In this document: piece by piece, positions 8,448 through 16,321 of the stretch
Layout: each line of letters begins with the position of its first letter
How positions within the stretch are numbered: position 1 is the first letter of the stretch
Source: Christensenella hongkongensis
Lineage (GTDB): Bacteria; Bacillota; Clostridia; Christensenellales; Christensenellaceae
NCBI RefSeq assembly: GCF_000981035.1
Contig: NZ_LAYJ01000045.1
Coordinates: forward strand, 1 to 49,284
Direction: 5' to 3'
DNA length: 49,284 bases
Made by a program: the position numbers and the translations under genes
Notes under the pieces: generated by a model
Seen by the model: the letters and a program-made list of their open reading frames with translations, nothing else
What the model was told of the DNA's origin: nothing
The model's database searches: none

Positions 8448-9437
8448 TTAATTTCCTTTTTTCCTGTGTGAAAGCTGGTCGATCGTTACTGCCAGTATCA
8501 AAATCGCCCCGCTGATAAGGTCCTGCCAATATACCGATACGCTCATCAGCACAAGGCCATTGTTGATAATATTGAGCAATATCACGCCGAGGATCGAGCC
8601 GAATACCGTGCCCTCCCCGCCCGTCAGGCTCGCGCCGCCGATCACGCACGCCGATATCACGCGCATCTCCGTTCCCACGCCCGCGTTTGGAGCCGCCACA
8701 TTAAAGCGCGAAAGTGACAGCACTCCCGCAATGCCTGCGAGAAGCGCGCATACAATGTAAACGATCATCTTGATCTTTGCCGTATTGATGCCCGAAAGGA
8801 GCGCCGCTTTTTCATTGCTGCCTGTGTAATACACATTGCGCAGCGGCGCAGACTTGCGGAACAGGAAGTCGGCTATGACCGCTATGACGACAAAAATAAT
8901 GACAAATACCGGAATCCCTGCAAGGTCTCCGCTGCCAAGCACACGGAACTCCTCAGATACGCCCGAAAGCGACAGCGGCGAACCTTCGGTCAGCACATAT
9001 GCCGCGCCGCGCGCAATACTCATCATACCAAGCGTCGCGATGAGCGGGCTGAGGCCGATCTTTCCGATAAAGTATCCGTTGAATAAGCCGCACAGCAGCG
9101 CTACTCCAAGGGCAATGAGTGCAGCCAGCCAGATATTGACTCCAAAAAAGATATACAGCGCACCGGCAGTTACCATCGATAGCCCCATCACAGAACCAAC
9201 CGAGAGGTCTATTCCGCCAATCACGAGAACCATTGTCATTCCAATCGCAATAATTCCATCCGCAGATAGCCCCAGCGCTGTTGTCGAAAGGTTTGCGCTT
9301 GTCAGGAAATACGGCGAAATGATACTCAGGATTACTGTGATGCCAATGATCAGGAAAATAACCGAGGTTTCCCTGAAAGCAAACAGCTTTTTGAATGTAT
9401 TTGCGTTTTTTTGATTTTGAAGTGTTCTTTCTTCCAT
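8448..9437 (-). CDS. Sugar ABC transporter permease (RbsC/BPD_transp_2 family)
   Basis: A 329-residue integral membrane permease of the ribose/xylose/galactose uptake type, with about eight to ten hydrophobic segments from residue 24 onward. Typical landmarks are the ISPYFLTSANL start region, GMTMVLVIGGIDLSVGSVMGLS, the cytoplasmic coupling stretch around IGKIGLSPLIATLGMMSIARG, and ACVIGGASLTGGEGTVFGSILG near the C-terminus. It lies between the ATPase and isomerase genes with 11 and 17 bp gaps. A single permease gene implies a homodimer, as in RbsC systems. Confidence 0.93.
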   Translation of the reverse strand: MEERTLQNQKNANTFKKLFAFRETSVIFLIIGITVILSIISPYFLTSANLSTTALGLSADGIIAIGMTMVLVIGGIDLSVGSVMGLSMVTAGALYIFFGVNIWLAALIALGVALLCGLFNGYFIGKIGLSPLIATLGMMSIARGAAYVLTEGSPLSLSGVSEEFRVLGSGDLAGIPVFVIIFVVIAVIADFLFRKSAPLRNVYYTGSNEKAALLSGINTAKIKMIVYIVCALLAGIAGVLSLSRFNVAAPNAGVGTEMRVISACVIGGASLTGGEGTVFGSILGVILLNIINNGLVLMSVSVYWQDLISGAILILAVTIDQLSHRKKGN

Positions 9438-9448
9438 TTTTCTCCCCC

Positions 9449-10963
9449 TTAGCTTGCGGCTGTTTTCTGCTGCGCGCCCGATGCGTACACGATAATATTT
9501 TCTTCGCTCAGGTCGCTGCCCGAAAGCTCCCCGCTGATTTTCCCCTCGTGCATCACGACCACCCTGTCCGCAACGCCTATGATTTCCGGCAGCTCTGAAG
9601 AAATGATGATCACGCCAATCCCTTCGTTTGCAAGCTTACGCAGCATTTTATGGATTTCTGATTTTGCGCCCACGTCGATTCCGCGCGTCGGTTCGTCCAT
9701 AATGAGAAGCTGGGGATTGGTCGCAAGCCATTTGCCGATCATCACCTTTTGCTGGTTGCCGCCTGAAAGGCTTTTTACCTTTTGCTGGTTTGAAGCAATC
9801 TTGATTTCAAGGTCTCCCACATACCGGTCGCACAGCTTTCCCTGCTTTGCCTTGTCGATGGTAAGCCCGGACCTTATATTGTCTACCTTTGCCGCCGCAA
9901 TATTCTCCTCAATGGTCATATCAAGGAACAGCCCCTGCGATTTGCGGTCCTCCGTAAGATATGCAAACCCGTGCGATATCGCTTCTTTATAGTCCTGGTT
10001 TTTGACCGTCTGCCCTTTAAAAATAATTTCACCGTCATCCTTTTGGTCGATTCCGCACATGGCCCGCATGACCTCCGTACGCCCAGCGCCCACCAGTCCG
10101 TAAAAGCCGAGCACCTCGCCCTTTTTGAGCGCGAAGGAAACGTCCTCAAATACGCCCCTGCTCGTGAGCCCATTCACCTTCAGAATCACTTCGCCGGTTT
10201 GCGCCGCCTTTTCCGGATACAGGTTTTCTATATTGCGCCCTACCATCATCCGTACAACCTGGTCCGGCGTTACGTCTTTCACTTCCACACTGTCTACAAA
10301 GCAGCCGTCCCGTATGACAGTGATCGAATCGCACATCTCGAATATTTCTTCCATACGGTGGCTGATATAAAGGATGCTCACCCCCTGCTCCTTGATTTCC
10401 TTTAATATCTGGAACAGCACCACCGTTTCCGCTTCCGTAATGGATGAAGTCGGCTCGTCGAGTATCAATAATTTGCAGTCGAGCGCAAGCGCTTTTGCAA
10501 TCTCGATAATCTGTTGCTGTGCAACCGTAAGGTCCTTTACAAGGTCGTCCGGCCCAAAATCCGCATGGAATTTCTGCAGATAGCGTTTGGCATTCTCATG
10601 CAGCGCACGCGCGTCCGTAAGCTTCATTCCCTTGCGCGGCAGCCTTCCCATAAAAATATTTTCGCTTACCTTCAGGTGAGAGCACAGGCTCAGCTCCTGG
10701 TGCACAAAACCGATCCCCACATCCTGCGCTGCCTTTGGCGTCAAAAATTGCACCTTCTCACCCATAAATATAATTTCCCCTTCATCCGGCTGCATCAGCC
10801 CGGAAATCACATTCATGAGCGTTGATTTGCCCGCCCCGTTCTCTCCTACGATCGCGTGCGCTTCCCCTTTGTGCACTTTGAAATGCACCTGATTGAGCGC
10901 GAGCGTGCCGGGGAATTTTTTTGTAATATCCTTTACTTCCAAAATAATCTCGTCATGTGACAT
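9449..10963 (-). CDS. Sugar ABC transporter ATPase, tandem-domain (RbsA/MglA family)
   Basis: A 504-residue protein with two fused ABC domains. Domain 1 has Walker A GENGAGKST, a degenerate signature (LTVAQQQIIEIAKAL) and Walker B LLILDEPTSSI. Domain 2 has a degenerate Walker A (GLVGAGRTEV), signature LSGGNQQKVMIGKWL and Walker B LLIMDEPTRGID. This asymmetry is normal for the family. The start follows a GGGGGAA site and gives the family N-terminus (MSHDEIILEVKDITKKFPG). Together with the permease and lipoprotein it forms a complete importer. The gene is separated from the binding-protein gene by a long hairpin. Confidence 0.95.
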   Translation of the reverse strand: MSHDEIILEVKDITKKFPGTLALNQVHFKVHKGEAHAIVGENGAGKSTLMNVISGLMQPDEGEIIFMGEKVQFLTPKAAQDVGIGFVHQELSLCSHLKVSENIFMGRLPRKGMKLTDARALHENAKRYLQKFHADFGPDDLVKDLTVAQQQIIEIAKALALDCKLLILDEPTSSITEAETVVLFQILKEIKEQGVSILYISHRMEEIFEMCDSITVIRDGCFVDSVEVKDVTPDQVVRMMVGRNIENLYPEKAAQTGEVILKVNGLTSRGVFEDVSFALKKGEVLGFYGLVGAGRTEVMRAMCGIDQKDDGEIIFKGQTVKNQDYKEAISHGFAYLTEDRKSQGLFLDMTIEENIAAAKVDNIRSGLTIDKAKQGKLCDRYVGDLEIKIASNQQKVKSLSGGNQQKVMIGKWLATNPQLLIMDEPTRGIDVGAKSEIHKMLRKLANEGIGVIIISSELPEIIGVADRVVVMHEGKISGELSGSDLSEENIIVYASGAQQKTAAS

Positions 10964-10990
10964 AGCGTTCCCCCATTTCGTCATCCTTGT

Positions 10991-11029
10991 TTTGTATCCG
11001 GCTTCGATTCTGTCGAAGCCGGATACAAA
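10991..11029 (-). other. 17-bp perfect hairpin after the binding-protein gene
   Basis: TTTGTATCCGGCTTCGA (10991-11007) pairs perfectly with its complement at 11013-11029 around a 5-nt loop. It stands directly after the binding-protein stop codon, with no T run on the minus strand. Such hairpins behind binding-protein genes commonly protect the upstream mRNA and give excess binding protein over transporter subunits. Confidence 0.75.
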
Positions 11030-11040
11030 GGAAATCAAAC

Positions 11041-12069
11041 CTATTTTTCCATGTAGAAGGAATCCGCATTATCCTTCGTTACAATGCTTACGCCTGTATC
11101 GACCGTAGTCGGCAGTGGGCTGATGCCTTTTTCCTTCCAGCCTTCCACTGGATTAGCATGGTTATTGTGCAGGTCATACAGGAATTCAAACGACCAGAAG
11201 CCCATATTGTAGGTGCCCTGTGCAATCGTCGCCTGGATCGTGCCCTCCTTAATCATATCGAGCGTCGCAGAATCCGTATCAAAGCTTACAACCTGGATCG
11301 CGCCTTCCTTGCCCGCTTCCTTGACAGCCGTACCCGCGCCTACTCCTGCGGTGGAGTCCGTGCAGAAGATTCCCTTCATATTGGGATTTGCCTGTAGCAT
11401 TCCCGCCGTTACCTTCGCGCCTTCCGCCTGGTCGAGATTACCGTTTACAGTCTGTACCACCTTCATATTTGGATAATTGGCCTCGATTGTTTCTTTAAAG
11501 CCGTTTGCGCGTTCCTCCAAGTTCAGCAGGCCCGGCACCTGCAGTATCCCGACTTCTCCCTGTTCGCCGCATAGTTCTGCGATAGCCTTTGCCGCTTCTA
11601 CGCCCGCCGCATAGTTACCGGTGGCAAGGAAGGAGTAGCGTCCGCTGTCAGGAGAATCCGAGTCGAACGTCACCACTGGAATACCCTGATCTATCGCCTT
11701 CTGGATCGGATCCTTCAGCCCCTCCGGATTCACGCACGTTACCGCAATGCCCGCAGGGTTTTTGGCGATGACCTGCTCCAAAACGGTAACCTCCTGGTTT
11801 ACGTCGTTTGTATTCGCGCCCGTATATTCGGTTTTTGCTCCATATTTGGCCGCCGCGCTTTCAAAACCGTTATAACAGCCCTTCCAATACTCGATCCCCG
11901 AAGAGAACGTAACCATATAGTAGACGTCGTCCGGATTTGCCGCAGACACAGCCTGTGTTCCCTCATCTCCTGCGGATGCGGCAGGCGCGTTTGCGGAAGT
12001 GCCGCTGCAACCAGCCAGCATAGCCGCCGTTAACAATAAAGCTACGATAACCATCAAATTTTTTTTCAT
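11041..12069 (-). CDS. Sugar-binding lipoprotein of the ABC importer
   Basis: A 342-residue extracytoplasmic solute-binding protein of the RbsB (periplasmic-binding type 1/4) family. It has a lipoprotein signal peptide (MKKNLMVIVALLLTAAMLAGC) with the lipobox LAGC, then a Ser/Ala linker. The binding domain starts around YYMVTFSSGIEYWKGCYNGFE and includes NPEGLKDPIQKAIDQGIPVVTFDSD and IFCTDSTAGVGAGTAVKEAG, standard for sugar-binding members. The start has a GAGGGAG site. It is anchored to the outer face of the membrane and hands sugar to the permease. A small hairpin (12103-12122) precedes it. Confidence 0.94.
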   Translation of the reverse strand: MKKNLMVIVALLLTAAMLAGCSGTSANAPAASAGDEGTQAVSAANPDDVYYMVTFSSGIEYWKGCYNGFESAAAKYGAKTEYTGANTNDVNQEVTVLEQVIAKNPAGIAVTCVNPEGLKDPIQKAIDQGIPVVTFDSDSPDSGRYSFLATGNYAAGVEAAKAIAELCGEQGEVGILQVPGLLNLEERANGFKETIEANYPNMKVVQTVNGNLDQAEGAKVTAGMLQANPNMKGIFCTDSTAGVGAGTAVKEAGKEGAIQVVSFDTDSATLDMIKEGTIQATIAQGTYNMGFWSFEFLYDLHNNHANPVEGWKEKGISPLPTTVDTGVSIVTKDNADSFYMEK

Positions 12070-12145
12070 TTTTTCTCCCTCTTTCATTACTTTTTTATAG
12101 GATTTCATTCTTGTGAATGAAACTTATGATCTTCGATTACGTCCG

Positions 12146-13177
12146 TTATTGAAACGTTATTACCGCCTTCATAACGCCCTTTGTGCGAATATCTTCAAAT
12201 GCGTCCCCAATCCTGCAAAGCGGGTACCGCTGCGAGATATATTTTCCTGCATCGATTTTGCCGCCGGACATCCATGCGAGCACCTTTCTGTTTTGTTTTG
12301 GCGTTGATGCGTGCACCCCATATATACCAAGCTCTTTATAGTGGATGATATTGCTGTCCAAAAAACCTGTTCCTTCCCCCGGAAGTCCGCCAAACAGGCT
12401 GATCCTTCCGCGTTTTGCAATGATGCTTTGCGCGTCGCGCTGTGCCGCGCCTGCAGAGCACGCAACAATCGCAACATCGGCTCCACAGCCTTCCGTCAGC
12501 TCCAGCACGCTGTGCCGCGTATTCCCTTCAACCGCAAAAATCTGCGGTATCAGTTCCTTTGCAGCCTGTCTGCGCGTTTCGTTTGGTTCGATCATCATCA
12601 CCTTTTCCGCCCCTGCTGCCAAGGCAAGCTCAGCGTGCATACATCCGATAAATCCGGAACCAAATACCACAACACGTTCCCCTTCGCCAATATTCAGGAA
12701 TTCCTGCGCGTTCACCACGCACGCAATCGGCTCCGCAAGCGCCGCTTGCTCATAAGGTACATTTTGGGGCACATGGTTCACATTTCCCATTTCAAAGTAC
12801 CGTGCAGGTATTTCCATATATTCCGCAAAACTTCCGTCACACTGGAACCCCAGCGTTTCCAGATGATCGCACATATTCGTATGCCCCCTGCGGCACATCC
12901 TGCATTCACCGCATCCAAGCGCCGGGGCAACCGACACGATATCCCCCGGTGCAAACCCCTGCACACCCGCGCCGGCTTCGACAATCTCTCCACACATCTC
13001 GTGGCCGATTGTAGTGCCCGGGGCGATCTTTTTGCTGCCATGCAGGTATGTCCTGAAATCCGTACCGCATATGGACGACGCGAGCACCCTTATCACTGCC
13101 GCGCCTTTCCCTGCCTTTGGGCGCTCCTTCTCTACCAGTTCAAATTTTTCGTCCCTGTTAAAAATATATGCCAGCAT
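12146..13177 (-). CDS. Zinc-dependent medium-chain dehydrogenase (sorbitol-dehydrogenase-like)
   Basis: A 343-residue MDR-family polyol/alcohol dehydrogenase. Catalytic zinc ligands are C37 (SICGTD) and H59-E60 (TIGHEMCGE). The structural zinc lobe is C89, C92, C95 and C103 (LGCGECRMCRRGHTNMC). The nucleotide fold has GSGFIG followed by an acidic residue (MMIEPNE), favouring NAD over NADP. It is the first gene of the operon, with a GGGAAGG site upstream. A dehydrogenase first in a sugar operon suggests that a polyol or sugar acid is handled in addition to an aldose. The substrate is not predictable. Confidence 0.9.
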   Translation of the reverse strand: MLAYIFNRDEKFELVEKERPKAGKGAAVIRVLASSICGTDFRTYLHGSKKIAPGTTIGHEMCGEIVEAGAGVQGFAPGDIVSVAPALGCGECRMCRRGHTNMCDHLETLGFQCDGSFAEYMEIPARYFEMGNVNHVPQNVPYEQAALAEPIACVVNAQEFLNIGEGERVVVFGSGFIGCMHAELALAAGAEKVMMIEPNETRRQAAKELIPQIFAVEGNTRHSVLELTEGCGADVAIVACSAGAAQRDAQSIIAKRGRISLFGGLPGEGTGFLDSNIIHYKELGIYGVHASTPKQNRKVLAWMSGGKIDAGKYISQRYPLCRIGDAFEDIRTKGVMKAVITFQ

Positions 13178-13217
13178 ATTGTCAACCCTTCCCTTCTGCC
13201 TTTGTTATTTTTCCAAC

Positions 13218-13235
13218 CGCGTTCACGTGCACTCA
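13218..13235 (-). promoter_or_regulatory. Operator copy 1 for the LacI-type regulator
   Basis: Plus strand CGCGTTCACGTGCACTCA, an imperfect 18-bp palindrome centred on CACGTG. It is identical to copy 2 at 17 of 18 positions and lies 41 bp before the dehydrogenase start codon. A central CpG is typical of LacI-family operators. Confidence 0.75.
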
Positions 13236-13347
13236 TTTTGCAAAAAAATTTCCTTTGAGATGCTAATATTACCTTTTTTCCAACTTTTGCCATGTATCAG
13301 GTGTGGCCAAGAATGATGCGGAAACTTTTTCTGTACTTCATTCGGCT

Positions 13348-13365
13348 TGCGTTCACGTGCACTCA
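13348..13365 (-). promoter_or_regulatory. Operator copy 2 for the LacI-type regulator
   Basis: Plus strand TGCGTTCACGTGCACTCA, in which 14 of 18 positions are self-complementary. It is spaced 130 bp centre to centre from copy 1, a distance compatible with repression by looping. Confidence 0.75.
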
Positions 13366-13482
13366 AAAGATTAAACAAAGTACCGCCTTTTCGATTGCCT
13401 GGAAAAAGCCTGTTTTCATGCGTTATTCATTTTTTTGCTGTCATTTCTGGAGTCTGGTTAAAAATCTATCGTTACTTGCTTT

Positions 13483-14547
13483 TCAATATTTATAGAGCGG
13501 GTACCCATCCACACTGGGCCGTTCGCTGAGCAATATCCCCAGCCTGGTGTACAGATGTTCCTTCTCAGGCATTTTACCGTCCGTGAGATACCGCGATAAT
13601 ATTTTCAGTGAGTAATAGCCTTGCGCGTGCGGATCCTGGTGGATTGCCGCATAAATCACATTTTTTTGCATCAGCTCTTCTATTTCGTCATTTACGTCAA
13701 AACCGATCGCCTTTATAACGTCCTGTTTCCCGCAATCAAGTATTGCCCTTGCGGAGGCTTCAAGTCCCGTCGTTGTGGTCAAAAATACGCCCGCAAGCTG
13801 TGGGTAATCGATTGTCAGCCGTTTGGTGATCTGGTAGGCTTCTTCCTTGTCCTCAAAATACTCGTAGGTGCCAATCAGCTCAATCTGCGGAAAGCTTTCC
13901 TTCATGACGCTGATAAAGCCCTCTGCGCGCTCGCGCAGCCCGGAAGCCTGTGGAAACCCTGAGAGGATTGCCACCTGTCCCTTTTTCGCAAGAAACTTTC
14001 CCATCAGCTCTGCAGCCACCCTGCCCGCCATCATGGAGTCCTCGCCCACAAAGCAAAGCCTCTTGCTGTCCGGCAGATCGTTATTGAGCGCAACCACCGG
14101 CATCCCGGCCTCAACCGCAGCGTCCACATGGGGGCGCAAAAGAACCGGGTTTGCGGGTATGATCAGCATTCCGTCATACTTTTCCTGTATCGCTTTTTCA
14201 AACAGCTCGATCTGCCCGCATACGTCGTTGACAGCCTTGGTATGGTAATAGGTAACGCTTACGCCAAAATCCTTCAGTTCCTTTTCCGCATCCCTGATGC
14301 CCTGCTCGATCTTTCCAAAAAAGTACTCGGGTATGCTCGGCAGAATCGCTACAATACGGATGTCCTTTTGCAACACCAGCGTACGCGCAAGCTTATTGGG
14401 CTTGTAGCCAATCCTCTCTGCGGTTTCCAGAACCCTGCGTTTTGTTTCTTCGCTGATCCTTCCGGCGTTATTAAGCGCCCGATAGACCGTTCCTCTGGAA
14501 ATACCAAGCAAATCCGCAATATCTTGTGATGTATGTCTTTTTTGCAT
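13483..14547 (-). CDS. LacI-family transcriptional regulator of the sugar operon
   Basis: A 354-residue repressor. The N-terminal helix-turn-helix (TSQDIADLLGISRGTVYRALNN, 6-27) and hinge helix (YKPNKLARTL) are canonical. The rest is a periplasmic-binding-like effector domain, related in fold to the operon's own binding protein, so it probably senses the same sugar. It is transcribed in the same direction as the operon and lies directly upstream of it. Operator-like palindromes occur both before the operon and before this gene, so it probably controls itself too. It starts at the ATG that gives the full helix-turn-helix (MQKRHTSQDIADLL). Confidence 0.93.
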   Translation of the reverse strand: MQKRHTSQDIADLLGISRGTVYRALNNAGRISEETKRRVLETAERIGYKPNKLARTLVLQKDIRIVAILPSIPEYFFGKIEQGIRDAEKELKDFGVSVTYYHTKAVNDVCGQIELFEKAIQEKYDGMLIIPANPVLLRPHVDAAVEAGMPVVALNNDLPDSKRLCFVGEDSMMAGRVAAELMGKFLAKKGQVAILSGFPQASGLRERAEGFISVMKESFPQIELIGTYEYFEDKEEAYQITKRLTIDYPQLAGVFLTTTTGLEASARAILDCGKQDVIKAIGFDVNDEIEELMQKNVIYAAIHQDPHAQGYYSLKILSRYLTDGKMPEKEHLYTRLGILLSERPSVDGYPLYKY

Positions 14548-14600
14548 AAACCGTATCCTTTACGCAGCTTCCATTCAGAGTTGCCTGCTTTATTTTTCGT

Positions 14601-14618
14601 TGTGTGCTCGTGAACGCA
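14601..14618 (-). promoter_or_regulatory. Operator copy 3, before lacI
   Basis: Plus strand TGTGTGCTCGTGAACGCA; its complement TGCGTTCACGAGCACACA matches copy 2 at all but a few positions. It lies 54 bp before the lacI start and downstream of the candidate promoter, a position suited to autorepression. Confidence 0.65.
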
Positions 14619-14640
14619 ATTCATTAAAAAATATATTTAT

Positions 14641-14669
14641 AAAGTATCACGCATTTTTATAAATAGCAA
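14641..14669 (-). promoter_or_regulatory. Candidate lacI promoter
   Basis: On the minus strand, -35 TTGCTA (14664-14669) and -10 TACTTT (14641-14646) have a 17-bp spacer. Operator copy 3 lies about 20 bp downstream. The boxes are imperfect and the surrounding AT-rich sequence offers alternatives. Confidence 0.4.
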
Positions 14670-14682
14670 GCCTTTCTGTCGC

Positions 14683-14718
14683 AAAAAAGCGAATCTGAAA
14701 TATATTTCCAGGATTCGC
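14683..14718 (-). terminator. Terminator of the addBA transcription unit
   Basis: A stem GCGAATC/GATTCGC, extended inward by a partly paired TGGAAATATATTTCA segment, is followed on the minus strand by six T residues. It lies 15 bp after the stop codon of the ATPase gene. Confidence 0.8.
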
Positions 14719-14732
14719 CCTTGCAGGTTAAA

Positions 14733-15494
14733 TTAATTTCCCTTTGTTTTTCCCTGTTCTCCCGTGTATAACAATTCATCCAGCATTCTCTGCGGATGGT
14801 TGAGGAATTGTTTTGTGATAAAGTAATGCTCTGTTTGCTCGTACATCGTCTTCTCTATGCCATGCTCGCCCAAAACAAAAATATCCGCATCGGGATACGC
14901 CATCAGGATCGGAGAATGCGTTGCAATGATAAACTGCGAGTTGCGGCTGGCAAGCCCGTGCAGCATCACCAGAAGGGAAAGCTGCCTTGCCGGGGAAAGC
15001 GCCGCCTCCGGCTCGTCAAGGATATACAGCCCGTTTCCCCAAAAGCGGTTCTCCACAAGCGCCATAAAGCTTTCCCCATGCGACTGCGCGTGCAGCGATT
15101 CCCCGCCGTAGGAATGATAGATGCCTGAACGCTCTTCCTCCATCTCGTCCACATTGGAGGCTACGTTGTAAAAGCTTTCGGCGCGCAGGAAAAATCCGTC
15201 TTTTGCAAAAGGAATTCCTTTTGCAATCCTGATGTACTCATACAGGCTGGAATGCGTGCTGCGTGAAGAGAAATTAAAATTTTTAGAACCGCCTTCCGCA
15301 TTGAAGCCGTATGCCACTGCCACCGCCTCGAGCAGCGTCGATTTTCCACTGCCGTTCTCACCAACAAGGAAAGTGACCTTTTTTGTCAATTCAAGCGGCC
15401 GGTAAAGCGCCCTTATTGCCGGAATCCCGGCCAGGTACGACCGTTCCAGCTCCGCGCGCTTATCCTGCCGCAGTACAACCTGTTTTACATACAT
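14733..15494 (-). CDS. ABC-like AAA ATPase (COG3910 type)
   Basis: A 253-residue stand-alone cytoplasmic ATPase of the SMC/ABC-like AAA_15/COG3910 group. It has Walker A GENGSGKST (45-53), an ABC-type signature SHGES (138-142) and Walker B LYILDEPEAALSP with D160-E161. A switch histidine is in IIATHSP (H193). There is no coiled coil or nuclease domain. It is the last gene of a run with addB, addA and a DUF4190-type protein, starting 15 bp after the latter. This placement hints at DNA metabolism, but the family has no firm function. Its start has a GGGGAG site. Confidence 0.85.
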   Translation of the reverse strand: MYVKQVVLRQDKRAELERSYLAGIPAIRALYRPLELTKKVTFLVGENGSGKSTLLEAVAVAYGFNAEGGSKNFNFSSRSTHSSLYEYIRIAKGIPFAKDGFFLRAESFYNVASNVDEMEEERSGIYHSYGGESLHAQSHGESFMALVENRFWGNGLYILDEPEAALSPARQLSLLVMLHGLASRNSQFIIATHSPILMAYPDADIFVLGEHGIEKTMYEQTEHYFITKQFLNHPQRMLDELLYTGEQGKTKGN

Positions 15495-15509
15495 TGTTTC
15501 TCCCCATGC

Positions 15510-16274
15510 TCAGTACGCGTAATAACCGAACGCGAGCAACATCATTGCAGAGAATACGGCTACGATAATCGATACCGCCAGAAAAACAACGCTGAGCACA
15601 AAGCCTGCGGTTCCCATTCCCCTCGCCGTGGAACGCATTCCCTTCCTGCCGCTGACAATTCCGATAATACCACAAACAATCCCAATGATCGGTACCCAGA
15701 TGCCAAGGATGCTTACCAGCCCCATTACAAGGGCAAGCGTCGCGCTTCCTTTCGGATCGTGAACAAACACCGGTACGCCCTGCGGCGCCTGCTGCTGCGG
15801 CTGGTATACCTGTTGCGGCGCTTCCTGCCCGAAGTTTTGCTCTCCCTGAACGGCTGGCGGCGCCTGCTGCATGTCCGGCGCAGTCTGCCCTGCCGGCTCT
15901 GTGGGCTGCTGGGGCGCCGCTCCATTTTGCAATACCTGCGATTGCTGCAAAAGTCCGATCAGCTGGTTCACTGTTTTATGGAAGCTGTCCTTAACGGCAA
16001 ATCCCCACGCCCCGGTAAAATCCATCTCCCCGCCATATACGCCGGGCAGCCATACAGTGCGCAGCCACGCCTCGAGGTGCACCCGCCCGCCCATATACTC
16101 AAGCTTGATAAACTGCGGCGCTGCAAGCGCTCCAACGCCCTTTTTCCATACATTTTCGCCTTTGAAATTTACATACTGGTATCCTTCCTTCCCGAAAAAA
16201 TCCTGCGACACAAATGCAATAAACTGATCCGCATCCGGCCTGTCCACATAAAAATCTGCCATAAACCTTGCCAT
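15510..16274 (-). CDS. DUF4190-like membrane protein with an unknown N-terminal domain
   Basis: A 254-residue protein of unknown role. Residues 1 to about 105 form a soluble domain (QFIAFVSQDFFGKEGYQYVN, then LEAWLRTVWLPGVYGGEMDF). A Gln/Pro/Ala-rich linker follows (about 120-165). A C-terminal pair of hydrophobic segments has the glycine-rich DUF4190 pattern (LVMGLVSILGIWVPIIGIVCGIIGIVSGRKG, shortened here to its start and end: LVMGLVSILG and GIVSGRKG). I chose ATG over the GTG one codon earlier because of its 7-bp spacing from GGAG. It lies between addA and the ATPase gene in one transcription unit. Confidence 0.7.
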   Translation of the reverse strand: MARFMADFYVDRPDADQFIAFVSQDFFGKEGYQYVNFKGENVWKKGVGALAAPQFIKLEYMGGRVHLEAWLRTVWLPGVYGGEMDFTGAWGFAVKDSFHKTVNQLIGLLQQSQVLQNGAAPQQPTEPAGQTAPDMQQAPPAVQGEQNFGQEAPQQVYQPQQQAPQGVPVFVHDPKGSATLALVMGLVSILGIWVPIIGIVCGIIGIVSGRKGMRSTARGMGTAGFVLSVVFLAVSIIVAVFSAMMLLAFGYYAY

Positions 16275-16321
16275 CACTTTTCTCCTTTTCCTGTTTGTCT
16301 CCGTATGATCGATCTATTTTA

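Larger units (their letters stand above)
13178..13482. promoter_or_regulatory. Regulatory region between the sugar operon and lacI
   Basis: This 305-bp gap holds no gene. It carries two operator copies, listed separately. A weak minus-strand promoter may lie between them: -10 TAATAT near 13264-13269 with a poor -35 (ATGGCA) 16 bp upstream. If so, one operator lies downstream of the start site and one upstream. Confidence 0.5.

Noticed and set aside
12311-13258. 315-codon open frame antisense to the dehydrogenase gene
   Set aside because: Opposite a protein with complete zinc-ligand motifs; composition is not protein-like.
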